A stretch of 64,000 nucleotides of DNA from UBA6168 sp964423205 (GCA_964423205.1 CAYRDX010000001.1:62001-126000), one strand, 5' to 3'. Counted from the first letter of the stretch, positions 7,943 through 16,007 are shown. A program made the numbers and translations. Notes: generated by a model not told the origin, from the sequence alone.

Positions 7943-9709
7943 ATGAAAAAGATATCGATCAATAAGAATGTAATAATCACAGGTGCCATTATGCTGGCTC
8001 TGGGCTTGCTGATTGGATGGTTGGTAAAACCGTCAGGCCATGACGGGCACCAAGAAGAAGCAAGTGCTTCATCCACCTCCGCAGCTACCATCTGGACCTG
8101 CTCCATGGATCCTCAGGTCAGGCAACCGGAACCGGGGAAATGCCCGATTTGCGGAATGGACCTGATACCTCTGGAATCAGGAATGGACGACGATAATCCA
8201 GTGGAAATTCGTATGAGTCCGACTGCCCTCAAACTGGCCAATGTTCAAACGGCTGTAATAGACTACGGTGCCCCAGTTAAGGAGGTACGTATGACCGGCA
8301 AAATTCAGCCCGACGAGCGGCTCATTTATTCACAGGTTACCCACCTTGAAGGACGTGTAGAGCAGCTTGCCGTGAATTACACCGGAGAACCCATCCGAAG
8401 GGGTCAGCGCCTCGCCAGTATTTATTCTCCTGACCTGGTCACAGCACAGCAGGAAGTATTTGCAGCCATGAAGCTCAAAGACACTCAGCCTGCCTTATTC
8501 AATGCTGCCAAAGACAAACTGAAGAACTGGAAACTGACTGAAGCTCAAATAGAAAGCATTATCAGTTCCGGTAAACCGCAGGAAAGATTTCCTATCCTTG
8601 CTGATGTCAGCGGCATTGTCCGGATGAAAATGGTGAACCTCGGGGATTACATCATGAGAGGTATGCCCATTTACGAAGTGATGGACCTGTCAAAAGTATG
8701 GGTGCTGTTTGATGTTTACGAAAGTGATATGACCTGGGTTAAGGTGGGCAGCAGGGTGGACTTCACCATTCAATCATTGCCAGGTGATCAATTCACCGGC
8801 AGAGTCACTTTTATAGATCCCGTGATTGACCCGATGACAAGAGTGGCCACTGCCCGCGTAGAGATGTCCAATCCTGGCGGGAAACTCAAGCCCGAAATGT
8901 TTGCCACAGGCATTGTAAAAACGGAGTTGAGCAGTCAGAAAAGAAGCCTAATGGTTCCTAAGTCCGCTGTAATGTGGACAGGTGAACGCTCGGTTGTTTA
9001 TATCAAAAACGAGACAGAACAGGGCGTTTCGTTTTATATGCAGGAAGTGACTTTGGGACCCAGCCTTGGAGATAGTTATATGGTTGTCAAAGGGCTTGAG
9101 CCCGGCACTGAAATAGCCGTAAACGGCACTTTCTCCATAGATGCTGCCGCACAGCTTGCTGGAAAACCCAGCATGATGAGTCCACAGGGAGGAGCAGCTA
9201 TGGCAGGCCATAACCACGGTGAAATGGCGGCACCCCAAACAGAGCCCGTGAAGTTGGATGACAAGGCTAAAACGGCGCTCCAGAAGGTTTTCGACAGCTA
9301 CTTCCCGCTCAAAGATGCCCTTGTCAAAACAGATTACGCCACCTCCAAGTCCAAAGCCCAGGCCCTTAAAAATGCCATAACAGGCACTGATATGAAACTT
9401 TTTACGGGTGCGGCACATGACCTTTGGATGCAGCACAGTTCCATAGCTTTGGCCTCTCTCGACAAGATGCTCTCCGCAAAAGATGTTGAAGAAGTCAGGA
9501 AAAACTTCAAGCCTTTGTCCACTCAAATGGTCATGCTTGCAAGAACTTTCGGGCCCTTTAAGCAGACAGTTTTCTTACAGCATTGCCCAATGGCGGACGG
9601 AAACAAGGGAGGTGACTGGCTCAGCCTGGAAAAACAAATCCAAAATCCATATTTCGGAGATAAAATGATGAAATGCGGCAAGGTGACACAGACCTTTGCC
9701 GCCAATTAA
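7943..9709 (+). CDS. cusB: CusB-like periplasmic adaptor with metal-binding domain and DUF3347
   Basis: The adaptor links the RND pump to the TolC-like channel. The ATG at 7943 starts MKKISINKN followed by a membrane helix (residues 9-28); an upstream in-frame TTG at 7895 is less likely. A His-rich linker leads to a heavy-metal-binding domain at about residues 50-78 (CSMDPQVRQPEPGKCPICGM). The membrane-fusion barrel and hairpin follow (residues about 90-420). A DUF3347 domain with CPMADGNKGGDW and MMKCGKV closes the protein (about 445-585). Both metal domains are typical of Bacteroidota copper/silver adaptors. At 588 aa it is longer than E. coli CusB because of them. Confidence 0.92.
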   Translation: MKKISINKNVIITGAIMLALGLLIGWLVKPSGHDGHQEEASASSTSAATIWTCSMDPQVRQPEPGKCPICGMDLIPLESGMDDDNPVEIRMSPTALKLANVQTAVIDYGAPVKEVRMTGKIQPDERLIYSQVTHLEGRVEQLAVNYTGEPIRRGQRLASIYSPDLVTAQQEVFAAMKLKDTQPALFNAAKDKLKNWKLTEAQIESIISSGKPQERFPILADVSGIVRMKMVNLGDYIMRGMPIYEVMDLSKVWVLFDVYESDMTWVKVGSRVDFTIQSLPGDQFTGRVTFIDPVIDPMTRVATARVEMSNPGGKLKPEMFATGIVKTELSSQKRSLMVPKSAVMWTGERSVVYIKNETEQGVSFYMQEVTLGPSLGDSYMVVKGLEPGTEIAVNGTFSIDAAAQLAGKPSMMSPQGGAAMAGHNHGEMAAPQTEPVKLDDKAKTALQKVFDSYFPLKDALVKTDYATSKSKAQALKNAITGTDMKLFTGAAHDLWMQHSSIALASLDKMLSAKDVEEVRKNFKPLSTQMVMLARTFGPFKQTVFLQHCPMADGNKGGDWLSLEKQIQNPYFGDKMMKCGKVTQTFAAN

Positions 9710-9733
9710 AGAGCTTTTTGATAACTAATTTAT

Positions 9734-10016
9734 GAGCCCACTACGAAAAGTCGAAATGGGGAAATGAGGCTGTATCATAAGTTAACTCTGGAATTGGCTT
9801 GCGATATTTTTTGCCACAAAAGCACTAAAACACAAACTTTTATAATCAGTCAGTGCTTTTGTGCTTTTGTGGCAAAATAAATTACTGGAGGTGTAAACAA
9901 ACTATGACTTATGACACAGCCTCATTCACAACTCACTTATTTTCAGTAAAATTTAAAATATTCAAATTCAACTTTGATGGTTGATTTTACTAAAAGTGAC
10001 TTTCTGGAGTGGACTC
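9734..10016. mobile_element. MITE-like element A, copy 1, with 6-bp target duplication
   Basis: The ends are imperfect inverted repeats: GAGCCCACTACGAAAAGTC at 9734 and the complement of GAGTCCACTCCAGAAAGTC at 10016. The direct repeat ATTTAT flanks the element at 9728-9733 and 10017-10022. It encodes nothing. The same element lies inverted at 30478-30636 with its own target duplication. This copy carries element B inside it. Together they fill the spacer between the adaptor and the small lipoprotein gene. Confidence 0.8.
9766..9923. mobile_element. MITE-like element B, nested in element A
   Basis: The inverted ends GAGGCTGTATCATAAGT (9766) and ACTTATGACACAGCCTC (to 9923) differ at one position. 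The interior is a hairpin of GCCACAAAAGCAC repeats (about 9810-9881). It sits at the middle of element A, where copy 2 of A has a different palindrome. A half copy ends at 33984. No reading frame is present. Confidence 0.75.
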
Positions 10017-10043
10017 ATTTATTAACCATTAAATCCTTTTAAG

Positions 10044-10331
10044 ATGAAGTACATCAAAGTATTGTTTTTAAGCTTAACCGTAACTGCACTCATGATTGCC
10101 TGTGGCAACGCTAGCCACGACCATGAAGGTCATGACCACGACGCCGACCATCAGGAAGAAGCTGCTGCTCCTGCTGAAGGTCCTCACGGCGCCACAGCTG
10201 AGTTCACTTCCGCTTACGTTTGTCCGATGCATTGCGAAGGCAGCGGAAGCGATCAGCCCGGCACTTGCCCTGCCTGTGAAATGGACTACGTGGCTCTTGA
10301 TGAGCATACGAAAGACGGACATACTCATTAA
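10044..10331 (+). CDS. Small His-rich lipoprotein with heavy-metal-binding motif
   Basis: A 95-aa lipoprotein: the lipobox LMIAC puts the acylated cysteine at residue 20. A His/Asp-rich stretch follows (HDHEGHDHDADH). The C-terminal part holds the metal-binding motif C60-PMH-C64 ... C75-PA-C78-EMDY, a variant of the motif in the upstream CusB-like adaptor. It probably binds Cu/Ag or a related metal at the cell envelope and may pass it to the pump. Its place between the adaptor and an HMA protein supports this. The insertion of elements A and B separates it from the adaptor by 334 bp, so it may have its own transcript. Confidence 0.8.
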   Translation: MKYIKVLFLSLTVTALMIACGNASHDHEGHDHDADHQEEAAAPAEGPHGATAEFTSAYVCPMHCEGSGSDQPGTCPACEMDYVALDEHTKDGHTH

Positions 10332-10417
10332 GTTGATTTTGGTTGATGGTTGTTAGTTGTTCGTTGGTAAGTACAGCAATTTGCAGAACGAACAACAATC
10401 AACATTCAACGATCAAC
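10332..10417. repeat. Imperfect palindrome of GTTGATGGTTGTTAGTTG type
   Basis: The left half is built from GTTGAT/GTTGTTAGTTGTTCGTT and the right half from its complement (AACGAACAACAATCAAC ... GATCAAC). The transcript would fold into a long hairpin. A left-half-like piece also occurs at 7823-7858 after the TolC-like gene. Confidence 0.6.
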
Positions 10418-10445
10418 TTTATTTATTCACCATAAATTCTTTTAA

Positions 10446-10790
10446 ATGAAAAGCCTTAGCCTGATTTTCAGCTTTTTGTTTTTTGCCCTTGCATCTGCAT
10501 CTGCGCAGGAAGCAACCGTGGTTACTGAAACTTTCAAAGTTTACGGCAACTGTGGCATGTGCAAAACCCGTATAGAAAAAGCACTGAAAGGTGTTGATGG
10601 GATTCAGTCGGCAGAATGGAGTGTTGCCAAGAAAATGGCGACCGTCACTTATGATTCCAAAGTCATCACGCTCGACAAAATCCATGAGATTATTGCCGGA
10701 GTGGGCCACGACACGGAAAAAGCACGCGCCGATGATGCAGTTTATGCAAAACTGCACGGCTGCTGCAAGTACGACCGGCCTAAAAGCTGA
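10446..10790 (+). CDS. Periplasmic heavy-metal-associated (HMA) domain protein
   Basis: A 114-aa protein with a signal peptide (cleavage probably after ASASA, residue 20) and one ferredoxin-like HMA domain. The metal-binding loop is GNC36GMC39K, a variant of the usual GMxCxxC. A second cysteine pair, C106-C107 (LHGCCKYD), near the C-terminus could complete a metal site. This family acts as a metallochaperone or sensor-like scavenger; export to the periplasm fits a partner of the upstream Cu/Ag pump. It ends 18 bp before a terminator, so it is probably the last gene of the island. Confidence 0.87.
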   Translation: MKSLSLIFSFLFFALASASAQEATVVTETFKVYGNCGMCKTRIEKALKGVDGIQSAEWSVAKKMATVTYDSKVITLDKIHEIIAGVGHDTEKARADDAVYAKLHGCCKYDRPKS

Positions 10791-10807
10791 GACGTCCGTT
10801 ATGAGTT

Positions 10808-10845
10808 AAAATCAGCCGGGTGATTTTTCGCCCGCTGATTTTTTC
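10808..10845 (+). terminator. Terminator after the HMA gene
   Basis: AAATCAGC(C)GGG at about 809-820 pairs with CCCGCTGATTT at 831-841, with one bulged C, followed by a T-rich run to 10845. Confidence 0.8.
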
Positions 10846-10856
10846 TTCGTGATTGT

Positions 10857-10936
10857 TGCTGCCACTAAAACACCAAACCACTAAGCTGTTTTGAATACCA
10901 GGATTCGTGTTTTTGTGTCTTAGTAGCAAGAAAAGT
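10857..10936. repeat. Inverted copy of the TTTGTGGC-type repeat
   Basis: TGCTGCCACTAAAACACC on the left and GTGTTTTTGTGTCTTAGTAGCA on the right form an imperfect hairpin related to the repeats at 6547 and 9810. Confidence 0.45.
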
Positions 10937-10975
10937 ATCTTTTGACTTTTGCCTTTTCACTTTTAACTTAACCGG

Positions 10976-11982
10976 ATGGACATCGCCACACAAGCCATAC
11001 TGGGAGCTGCTGCAGGCGAAGCAGTTCTGGGTAAAAAAATAGGCAACCGCGCCATGTTGTACGGTGTTGTGGCTGGCATTTTACCGGATCTGGATGTTGT
11101 GGCCCTGCCGTTCATCAGTCAGGTAGAGCGGCTAAGTGCGCACCGGGGAATCAGTCATTCCGTTTTCTTTCTAACGGCTGTTGCTTTTTCCTTTCCTGGC
11201 TGTTTCACCGGTATAAAAGAACACCTGACATTAGCTTCCAACGCTGGCTTTGCTTCTTTTTGCTGGCCCTGCTTTCTCATGTATTGCTGGATGCCTTTAC
11301 TGGATATGGCACTTTGCTTCTTCTGCCCTTCAGCGATGCCAGAATTGGTTTTGACAGCATCCCTATTGTGGACCCGTTTTACACAGTTCCGCTATTGATT
11401 CCACTGATTTATTGTGGGTTTAAAAACAGGAACTCCACATCCAGAAGAATTCTGAACTATACAGGGATTGCCATCTCCACGGCCTACCTGGTTTTTACGC
11501 TTTTCCACAAACAGCAAATCGAAAAGGTATTCACCAGTAACTTCGACAAGCAGGGAATATCCGTTCAGAAGGTGCTCACCATCCCCGTATCCTTTGGCAA
11601 CATCCTTTGGTATGGAGTCGCCAAAACATCAGATGGCATTTACATTGGCGATTACAGCCGCCTCGATGTAAGCAATTATATCCGGCTGGAGTATTTACCA
11701 ACCAATGACCATTTACTGGAAAAAATTGACCCTGAGCTGGCACGCCAGCTAAAATGGTTCGCCAAAGACTTTTACACCGCTACGGAACAGGATGGAAAAA
11801 TCCGTTTCTACAACCTGCAGGTGGACATGACGGGCACTTTACCGGAACACCATGCGCCCACCTCTTTCTACTTTGAAATTACGCCTGACTCTTCCGTCGC
11901 TGACAAGCTGTCTGTGGGTGTACATCCGAGGGATATTAGTATGAAGATGAAGTGGGAGAGGATTTTTCGGAAGAGGCAGTAA
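10976..11982 (+). pseudogene. YdjM/YbcI-like membrane metal-dependent hydrolase, frameshifted
   Basis: The first frame (from ATG 10976) gives MDIATQAILGAAAGEAVLG, ILPDLDVV and SAHRGISHS, which match the N-terminal part of the YdjM-like membrane-bound metal-dependent hydrolases. The second frame continues FLSWLFHRYKR, LLALLSHVLLDAFTGYGT and a long C-terminal half ending at 11982. The two join only with a -1 shift near the T5 run at 11184-11188, so one base appears to be missing there. The restored protein would be about 335 aa. A sequencing error in the T-run and a real mutation look the same from here. The His/Asp motifs are split between the two frames. Confidence 0.75.
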
Positions 11983-12145
11983 TCCTGCTGGTAACATTTT
12001 TTTCGATAAGGCAACACATCTTTTGTCGCGTTTCGCGGCATTTCCGCACTTTTACTCTGATAGCAAGGAAACTTTTTTGGCAAGTAATCAATTCCAAAGA
12101 TGATGATGGCTTTGATTGTCATTCGCAGAACATCCTGTATAAATC

Positions 12146-12175
12146 GGCTGGAGCGATTCATTTTCAATTGGAAGC
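12146..12175. repeat. Degenerate dispersed repeat (GGAGCGATT...CAATTGGAAG)
   Basis: GGCTGGAGCGATTCATTTTC followed by AATTGGAAG; related copies at 13545-13586, 14781-14818 and 41731-41768. The rest of the 271-bp gap 11983-12253 shows nothing else. Confidence 0.4.
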
Positions 12176-12253
12176 TTGAGCAGCGGAGATGGGTAAATCC
12201 GGCAAGATCCCCAAATTGGAAGCAAATACGCCAGAAATAACAGAAAAGAAATC

Positions 12254-12667
12254 TCAAACTGGCTCAAAACTCTTCGACCGGGAAGAACATCTGAAAGCGA
12301 AAGGCACTTTTGTTTTGAAGGAACATTTTTTAATTTCCTCCCAACGGTTCACGATTTGTAACACCATTTCCCAGTATCCAAAACCCTTGTTGGAAGGGGG
12401 GCGATAGAAAAAAATGCCCAACCCATATTCCCGGAACAATCCTGCCTGATGCCGGGTTCTTTGGATGCTATAGTCTTGAGTGATGACAACAGCATGTTCG
12501 GCTCCAGCTTTGGGTATCCACTCCTCGTCCTGGACACCTGTACCAAAAACTTCTTTGATTGACAGAACTTCGACAGGAGATTTTTCCAGCTTGTTAAGCG
12601 GTTCTTGAAGCAGATTTAGTCCGTGGGCCAATCGTTCCGGAAAATTTTCGTCGATATATATCTTCAT
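12254..12667 (-). CDS. DUF5615 PIN-like toxin candidate
   Basis: A 137-aa protein starting MKIYIDENFPERLAHGL, the usual opening of DUF5615 PIN-like proteins, with an acidic pair near the start (D6, E7). VVITQDYSIQRT near residue 80 supplies the second acidic site of the fold. PIN-like proteins are Mg-dependent RNases, and DUF5615 members are mostly toxins of type II systems. The ATG (12667) overlaps the stop of the upstream DUF433 gene by one base (TGATG), so translation is coupled. The C-terminal tail (FRCSSRSKSFEPV) reads through repeat-like sequence and may not be native. Confidence 0.82.
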   Translation of the reverse strand: MKIYIDENFPERLAHGLNLLQEPLNKLEKSPVEVLSIKEVFGTGVQDEEWIPKAGAEHAVVITQDYSIQRTRHQAGLFREYGLGIFFYRPPSNKGFGYWEMVLQIVNRWEEIKKCSFKTKVPFAFRCSSRSKSFEPV

Positions 12668-13332
12668 CAGGCGGCTTTTTTGCAGAACGCTACCGCATCT
12701 TTTACCGATTTAAGCGGGATGTCGAACAACGCGGCTATCGTAGTTTGTTTTTCGCCGCCACGGTAGTAGTTCCAGAGGGTAATAGGCAGGATGTTGGTCC
12801 CTTTAATAGTGGGCTGGCCAAACTGGTGTTGGGGGTCAATCACGATGTCATGTTCCTTGCCCATAGGGTAAAATCTCTGTGCAAGGTTGCTGCGATTGAA
12901 TTCGATTTTTTCGCAGAAAGGCAGAATAACTTCTTTCAAATTGTACTGAAAATCAGGCTCCACGTCCACGATTGCTCCGTCTTCCGGGCTGAACAGGATG
13001 CGTCCGCCATCAGTAAGCAGCTTAACGGAAGCAAAAGGAAACATGGTTGTAAGACGCTTGGAGAGCCGCTCGTGGGCTGCCAGTATTTTCCGGGTTTGAA
13101 CCCCGCGTTCTTTTAACCTGTAAAAAACATAAAACTCCATCAATGTCAAAAAACCGAATGCACGCTCACCTCCTTCCCCCCAGGAGTATATATAATCCTC
13201 ACTGCCGAAACGTTTGTTCCAATACTCTTTGAGCCAGCGCCTGACCTTATACACCGGCAAGCCCAGAATCCGGGCGGCATCGGGAGCGGTGTAAATACCC
13301 TGCCCTATTTGCGGTATGATACTGGTTGTCAT
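12667..13332 (-). CDS. HTH/DUF433 antitoxin-type protein
   Basis: A 221-aa protein with an N-terminal MerR-like helix-turn-helix (YTAPDAARILGLPVYKVRRW, residues about 14-33) and a C-terminal DUF433 domain (IDPQHQFGQPTIKGTNI, then AALFDIPLKSVKDAVAFC). DUF433 proteins are usually about 75 aa; this longer form adds the DNA-binding part and a middle region. They pair with DUF5615 toxins, as here. It most likely neutralises the toxin and represses the pair. Both genes run on the minus strand while the flanking genes are on plus, so they form a self-contained unit. Confidence 0.83.
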   Translation of the reverse strand: MTTSIIPQIGQGIYTAPDAARILGLPVYKVRRWLKEYWNKRFGSEDYIYSWGEGGERAFGFLTLMEFYVFYRLKERGVQTRKILAAHERLSKRLTTMFPFASVKLLTDGGRILFSPEDGAIVDVEPDFQYNLKEVILPFCEKIEFNRSNLAQRFYPMGKEHDIVIDPQHQFGQPTIKGTNILPITLWNYYRGGEKQTTIAALFDIPLKSVKDAVAFCKKAA

Positions 13333-13544
13333 TTCAGTGAAGATTTACAGTAAGCGCAAATTTAACCCATTGGTGTTGGATTTATTCACACTGGTGCATC
13401 TTTTACTTCTTAGCCCCCTTTCATATCTCACTACTTCCCCAAATTGAACGCCCCCTGTCCAAAGGACTATCGCCACAATATCGGCTGCTTGATAACAATC
13501 AAGGTTAACAACACACTCTCAACGCTTCTTCTGTTTGAAAACCG

Positions 13545-13586
13545 GGTGGAGCGATTTTTTTTCAAATGGAAGATATTAGGCCAGCG
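13545..13586. repeat. Degenerate dispersed repeat, fullest copy
   Basis: GGTGGAGCGATTTTTTTTC, AAATGGAAGATATT and AGGCCAGCG; a half-copy (GCGATTTTTTCAAATGATAGG) follows at 13588-13608. The rest of the gap 13333-13715 shows no gene. Confidence 0.45.
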
Positions 13587-13715
13587 CTGCGATTTTTTCA
13601 AATGATAGGACTCGGGGCAGAGGAAAAGCTGTAAAAGAAAATTTTCGAATATTTTGACTGTTTCGTTTATTTCGAATAATTTCGTGTTCAAAATAACCTG
13701 CAAATCAATTTTGAG

Positions 13716-14171
13716 ATGGAATATTCAGAGAATGTCGCTAAACCTTCAAAAGCTGAGCAGAAAGTGGCATTGGAATCATATAATGCTCTGGAAGAAGTTC
13801 TTGAAAGTCTTCACAAGGACAATCCTGTAATTGAAATTGAAGAAACAAGAGAAAAGATCAGGATTCCATTAAAAGCCTTGAAGCTGCTTGCTGAAATCTT
13901 AAAAGTCACAAGTCAGGGCAAGTTATTCTCAATAGTACCAATAGCGACTGAGATGACCACCCAGGCTGCTGCTGATTTACTCGGGTGTTCTCGCCCTCAT
14001 TTTGTAAAATTGCTTGAAGATGGGGAAATTGATCACATGAAAATTGGCAAACACAGAAGAGTTAAATTTGAGGATGTGATGGAGTATAAGAAAAAGATGA
14101 AAGCCAACCAGCAGGAATTGCTGGTTAAAATAATGAACGCTGACGAAGAATCAGGACTTTATGATACATAG
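13716..14171 (+). CDS. Excisionase-family HTH protein, antitoxin candidate
   Basis: A 151-aa protein. The N-terminal part (residues 1-65) is helical and charged. The C-terminal part holds an excisionase-type winged helix: MTTQAAADLLGCSRPHFVKLL, then EIDHMKIGKHRRVKFEDVMEY. Proteins of this shape with a PIN gene directly after are common antitoxins in bacteria. The downstream PIN gene overlaps it by 11 bp. It probably binds its own promoter and the PIN protein; both are inference from the arrangement. Confidence 0.83.
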   Translation: MEYSENVAKPSKAEQKVALESYNALEEVLESLHKDNPVIEIEETREKIRIPLKALKLLAEILKVTSQGKLFSIVPIATEMTTQAAADLLGCSRPHFVKLLEDGEIDHMKIGKHRRVKFEDVMEYKKKMKANQQELLVKIMNADEESGLYDT

Positions 14172-14724
14172 TATCCGCTTTACTTGTGTTCTTGACACCA
14201 ATGTCATTGTCCCGGTTGAAGTTCGTGATTTACTGTTTTGGTTTGCTCACGACGATTTGTACACGCCAAAATGGAGTAAACACATTTTTGATGAATGGAA
14301 AGAGGTTATGAGGAGGAAAAATGTGAGCGACGAAGAGATTAAGAAACGGATAGGTTGGGCAACCCTGGCATTTCCCGATGCAATGGTTGAAAACTATGAG
14401 GGTTTGATAGAAGGAATAAAACTGCCGGATGAAAAAGGCCGGCATGTGTTGGCTGCTGCGATCAAGACCAATGCCAACATTATTGTTACGAATAATCTGA
14501 AAGACTTTCCCAATAACTACCTGGCGACCTATGGTTTATCAGCGAAAATTGCTGACGATTTTCTTTCTGATATCATCGATTTGAACCCACAGGTAGCTGT
14601 CAATTCCTTCCGGAAATTGGTTGTAAACCGGCGAAATCCAGATTTGGATGAATTCGGTGTATTGGATTGCATGAGAAGAAACGGATTAAAGGAAACTGCA
14701 AATTACCTGCACGCTTTGCTCTGA
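14161..14724 (+). CDS. PIN-domain toxin candidate
   Basis: A 187-aa PIN-domain protein. The first conserved acidic residue is in CVLDTNVIVP (D12), and further ones lie in DEKGRHVLAAAIKTNA and VTNNLKDFP, the usual pattern of a four-acidic-residue RNase site. PIN toxins cleave RNA, often tRNA or rRNA. The C-terminal 60 residues go beyond the core fold and are seen in longer PIN proteins of this kind. It overlaps the HTH gene by 11 bp, so the two are translated together. Confidence 0.85.
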   Translation: MIHSIRFTCVLDTNVIVPVEVRDLLFWFAHDDLYTPKWSKHIFDEWKEVMRRKNVSDEEIKKRIGWATLAFPDAMVENYEGLIEGIKLPDEKGRHVLAAAIKTNANIIVTNNLKDFPNNYLATYGLSAKIADDFLSDIIDLNPQVAVNSFRKLVVNRRNPDLDEFGVLDCMRRNGLKETANYLHALL

Positions 14725-14780
14725 AAAAGTTTAATGTGGAGGCGAGCGGGTGCAAGACCCGCCCCGATCCTGAGGACAGG

Positions 14781-14818
14781 CTGAATCGTTTTTTTATATG
14801 GAAGAACCTGGGCCAGCG
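14781..14818. repeat. Degenerate dispersed repeat
   Basis: CTGAATCGTTTTTTTATATG, then GAAGAACCTGGGCCAGCG. It overlaps the start of the T9SS-like fragment. Confidence 0.4.
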
Positions 14819-15012
14819 ACAAACTTACGCCTGTTTTGCATGACCTCACAGTACGTGATGTAAAAACTGTCAATGATGGTCATAAAAGTAAGGGGAGGCA
14901 TAATATTGCCCTTGACTTAGGCGAACCCGGGACAGGAGTATTTTTCCTGGAAGCGAAAGTGCCGGGAAGTTTGATAGGCCGGGTCAAAGTATTGGTAAAA
15001 CAAATCAATTAA
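14785..15012 (+). pseudogene. Fragment resembling a T9SS type A C-terminal domain
   Basis: The frame is open from 14785 to the TAA at 15010-15012 with no ATG. Its end, GTGVFFLEAKVPGSL followed by IGRVKVLVKQIN, resembles the sorting domain that closes T9SS cargo proteins (GVYFL...KVVVKK pattern). It looks like the detached tail of a lost secreted protein. The remainder of the 14725-15119 spacer holds a degenerate repeat and nothing else. Confidence 0.4.
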
Positions 15013-15119
15013 GGCGAGAGGTAACTTCATTTATGGGGCAATATGAATGCATTATGCCGACTTGTTTATTTTGTGCCGGGGTACATTACTTTTAACTTTC
15101 GCCATTTTAACAAGCCAAG

Positions 15120-15971
15120 ATGCATAGCAACTTTACCGATAGCACCCTGATTACAAAAGCCTCCGGCCAAAAGGTTCCTTTTCACAATCAAAAACTGAGG
15201 GATTCCCTGGAGCGGGCCGGTGCCAGCGACCTATCGATTGACATGATATTACGGGAGGTAAAAAACAGCCTTTACGATGGCATTTCATCGAAGGTCATTT
15301 ACAAAAAGGCATTTGCGCTGCTCCGCAAAATGTCCAAACCGGCTGCAGCCCGGTACAGTTTGAAAAAATCCATTCAGGACCTCGGACCTTCGGGTTATCC
15401 CTTTGAAAAATACGTCAGCGAAATTCTGAAATACCAGGGTTACGAAACACAGGTCGGTGTGTTGGTGCAGGGCCATTGCGTGCAGCATGAAGTGGATGTA
15501 GTGGCTTCAAAAAACAACAAACAACTTATGGTGGAATGCAAATTCCACAGCGACGACGGCAGGAAATGCGACGTAAAAGTTCCGCTGTACATCCACTCCC
15601 GTTTTCTGGACGTGGAAAAAGCATGGCGGGCAATCCCTGGAAATGAGTTCAAAACATTTCAGGGTTGGGTGGTCACCAATACGCGGTTCTCGGAAGATGC
15701 CGTTCAGTACGGCTTATGCGCAGGCCTGCACCTTGTGGGGTGGGATTTCCCAAAACAGGGTTCCCTGAAAGAGCGCATCGACCTGTCGGGACTACATCCC
15801 GTTACCTGTCTGACTACCCTGACTAAGAAGGAAAAACAAAAGCTGCTGGATAAAATGATCGTCCTGTGTAAGGAAATCTGCTACGATGAAAAAGCCCTTC
15901 ATGGAATTGGCTTAAATCCCGCAAGACTGAAAAAGGTCATGTTGGAAGCAGGCCAGCTCTGTACTTTATGA
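15120..15971 (+). CDS. ATP-cone plus Mrr-type restriction endonuclease
   Basis: A 283-aa protein with two parts. Residues 8-85 form an ATP-cone (ITKASGQKVPFHNQKLRDSL), the nucleotide-sensing module known from ribonucleotide reductases and NrdR. Residues 92-215 form an Mrr-like PD-(D/E)xK nuclease: GYPFEKYVSEILKYQGYET, D126 in HEVDVVAS, and E139-C-K141 in LMVECKF. The C-terminal 70 residues are helical (LTKKEKQKLLDKMIVLCKE). The nuclease should cut DNA, and the ATP-cone suggests activity gated by nucleotide levels; that gating is inference. No methyltransferase is adjacent, so it is not a classical restriction-modification pair. It sits between TA pairs and a large ATPase gene. Confidence 0.85.
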   Translation: MHSNFTDSTLITKASGQKVPFHNQKLRDSLERAGASDLSIDMILREVKNSLYDGISSKVIYKKAFALLRKMSKPAAARYSLKKSIQDLGPSGYPFEKYVSEILKYQGYETQVGVLVQGHCVQHEVDVVASKNNKQLMVECKFHSDDGRKCDVKVPLYIHSRFLDVEKAWRAIPGNEFKTFQGWVVTNTRFSEDAVQYGLCAGLHLVGWDFPKQGSLKERIDLSGLHPVTCLTTLTKKEKQKLLDKMIVLCKEICYDEKALHGIGLNPARLKKVMLEAGQLCTL

Positions 15972-16007
15972 TACTTTCGCAACTCCACTTCATCTATTCG
16001 ATTGACC

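Noticed and set aside
8948..9526. 192-codon minus-strand ORF inside the CusB-like gene
   Set aside because: Antisense shadow of the DUF3347 and barrel region; the composition is not protein-like.
9734..10016. Element A as a riboswitch or small RNA gene
   Set aside because: Inverted ends and target duplications explain it better as transposed DNA.
11180..11200. Programmed frameshifting in the YdjM-like gene
   Set aside because: There is no slippery heptamer and no downstream structure that I can see; the family is not known to use it.
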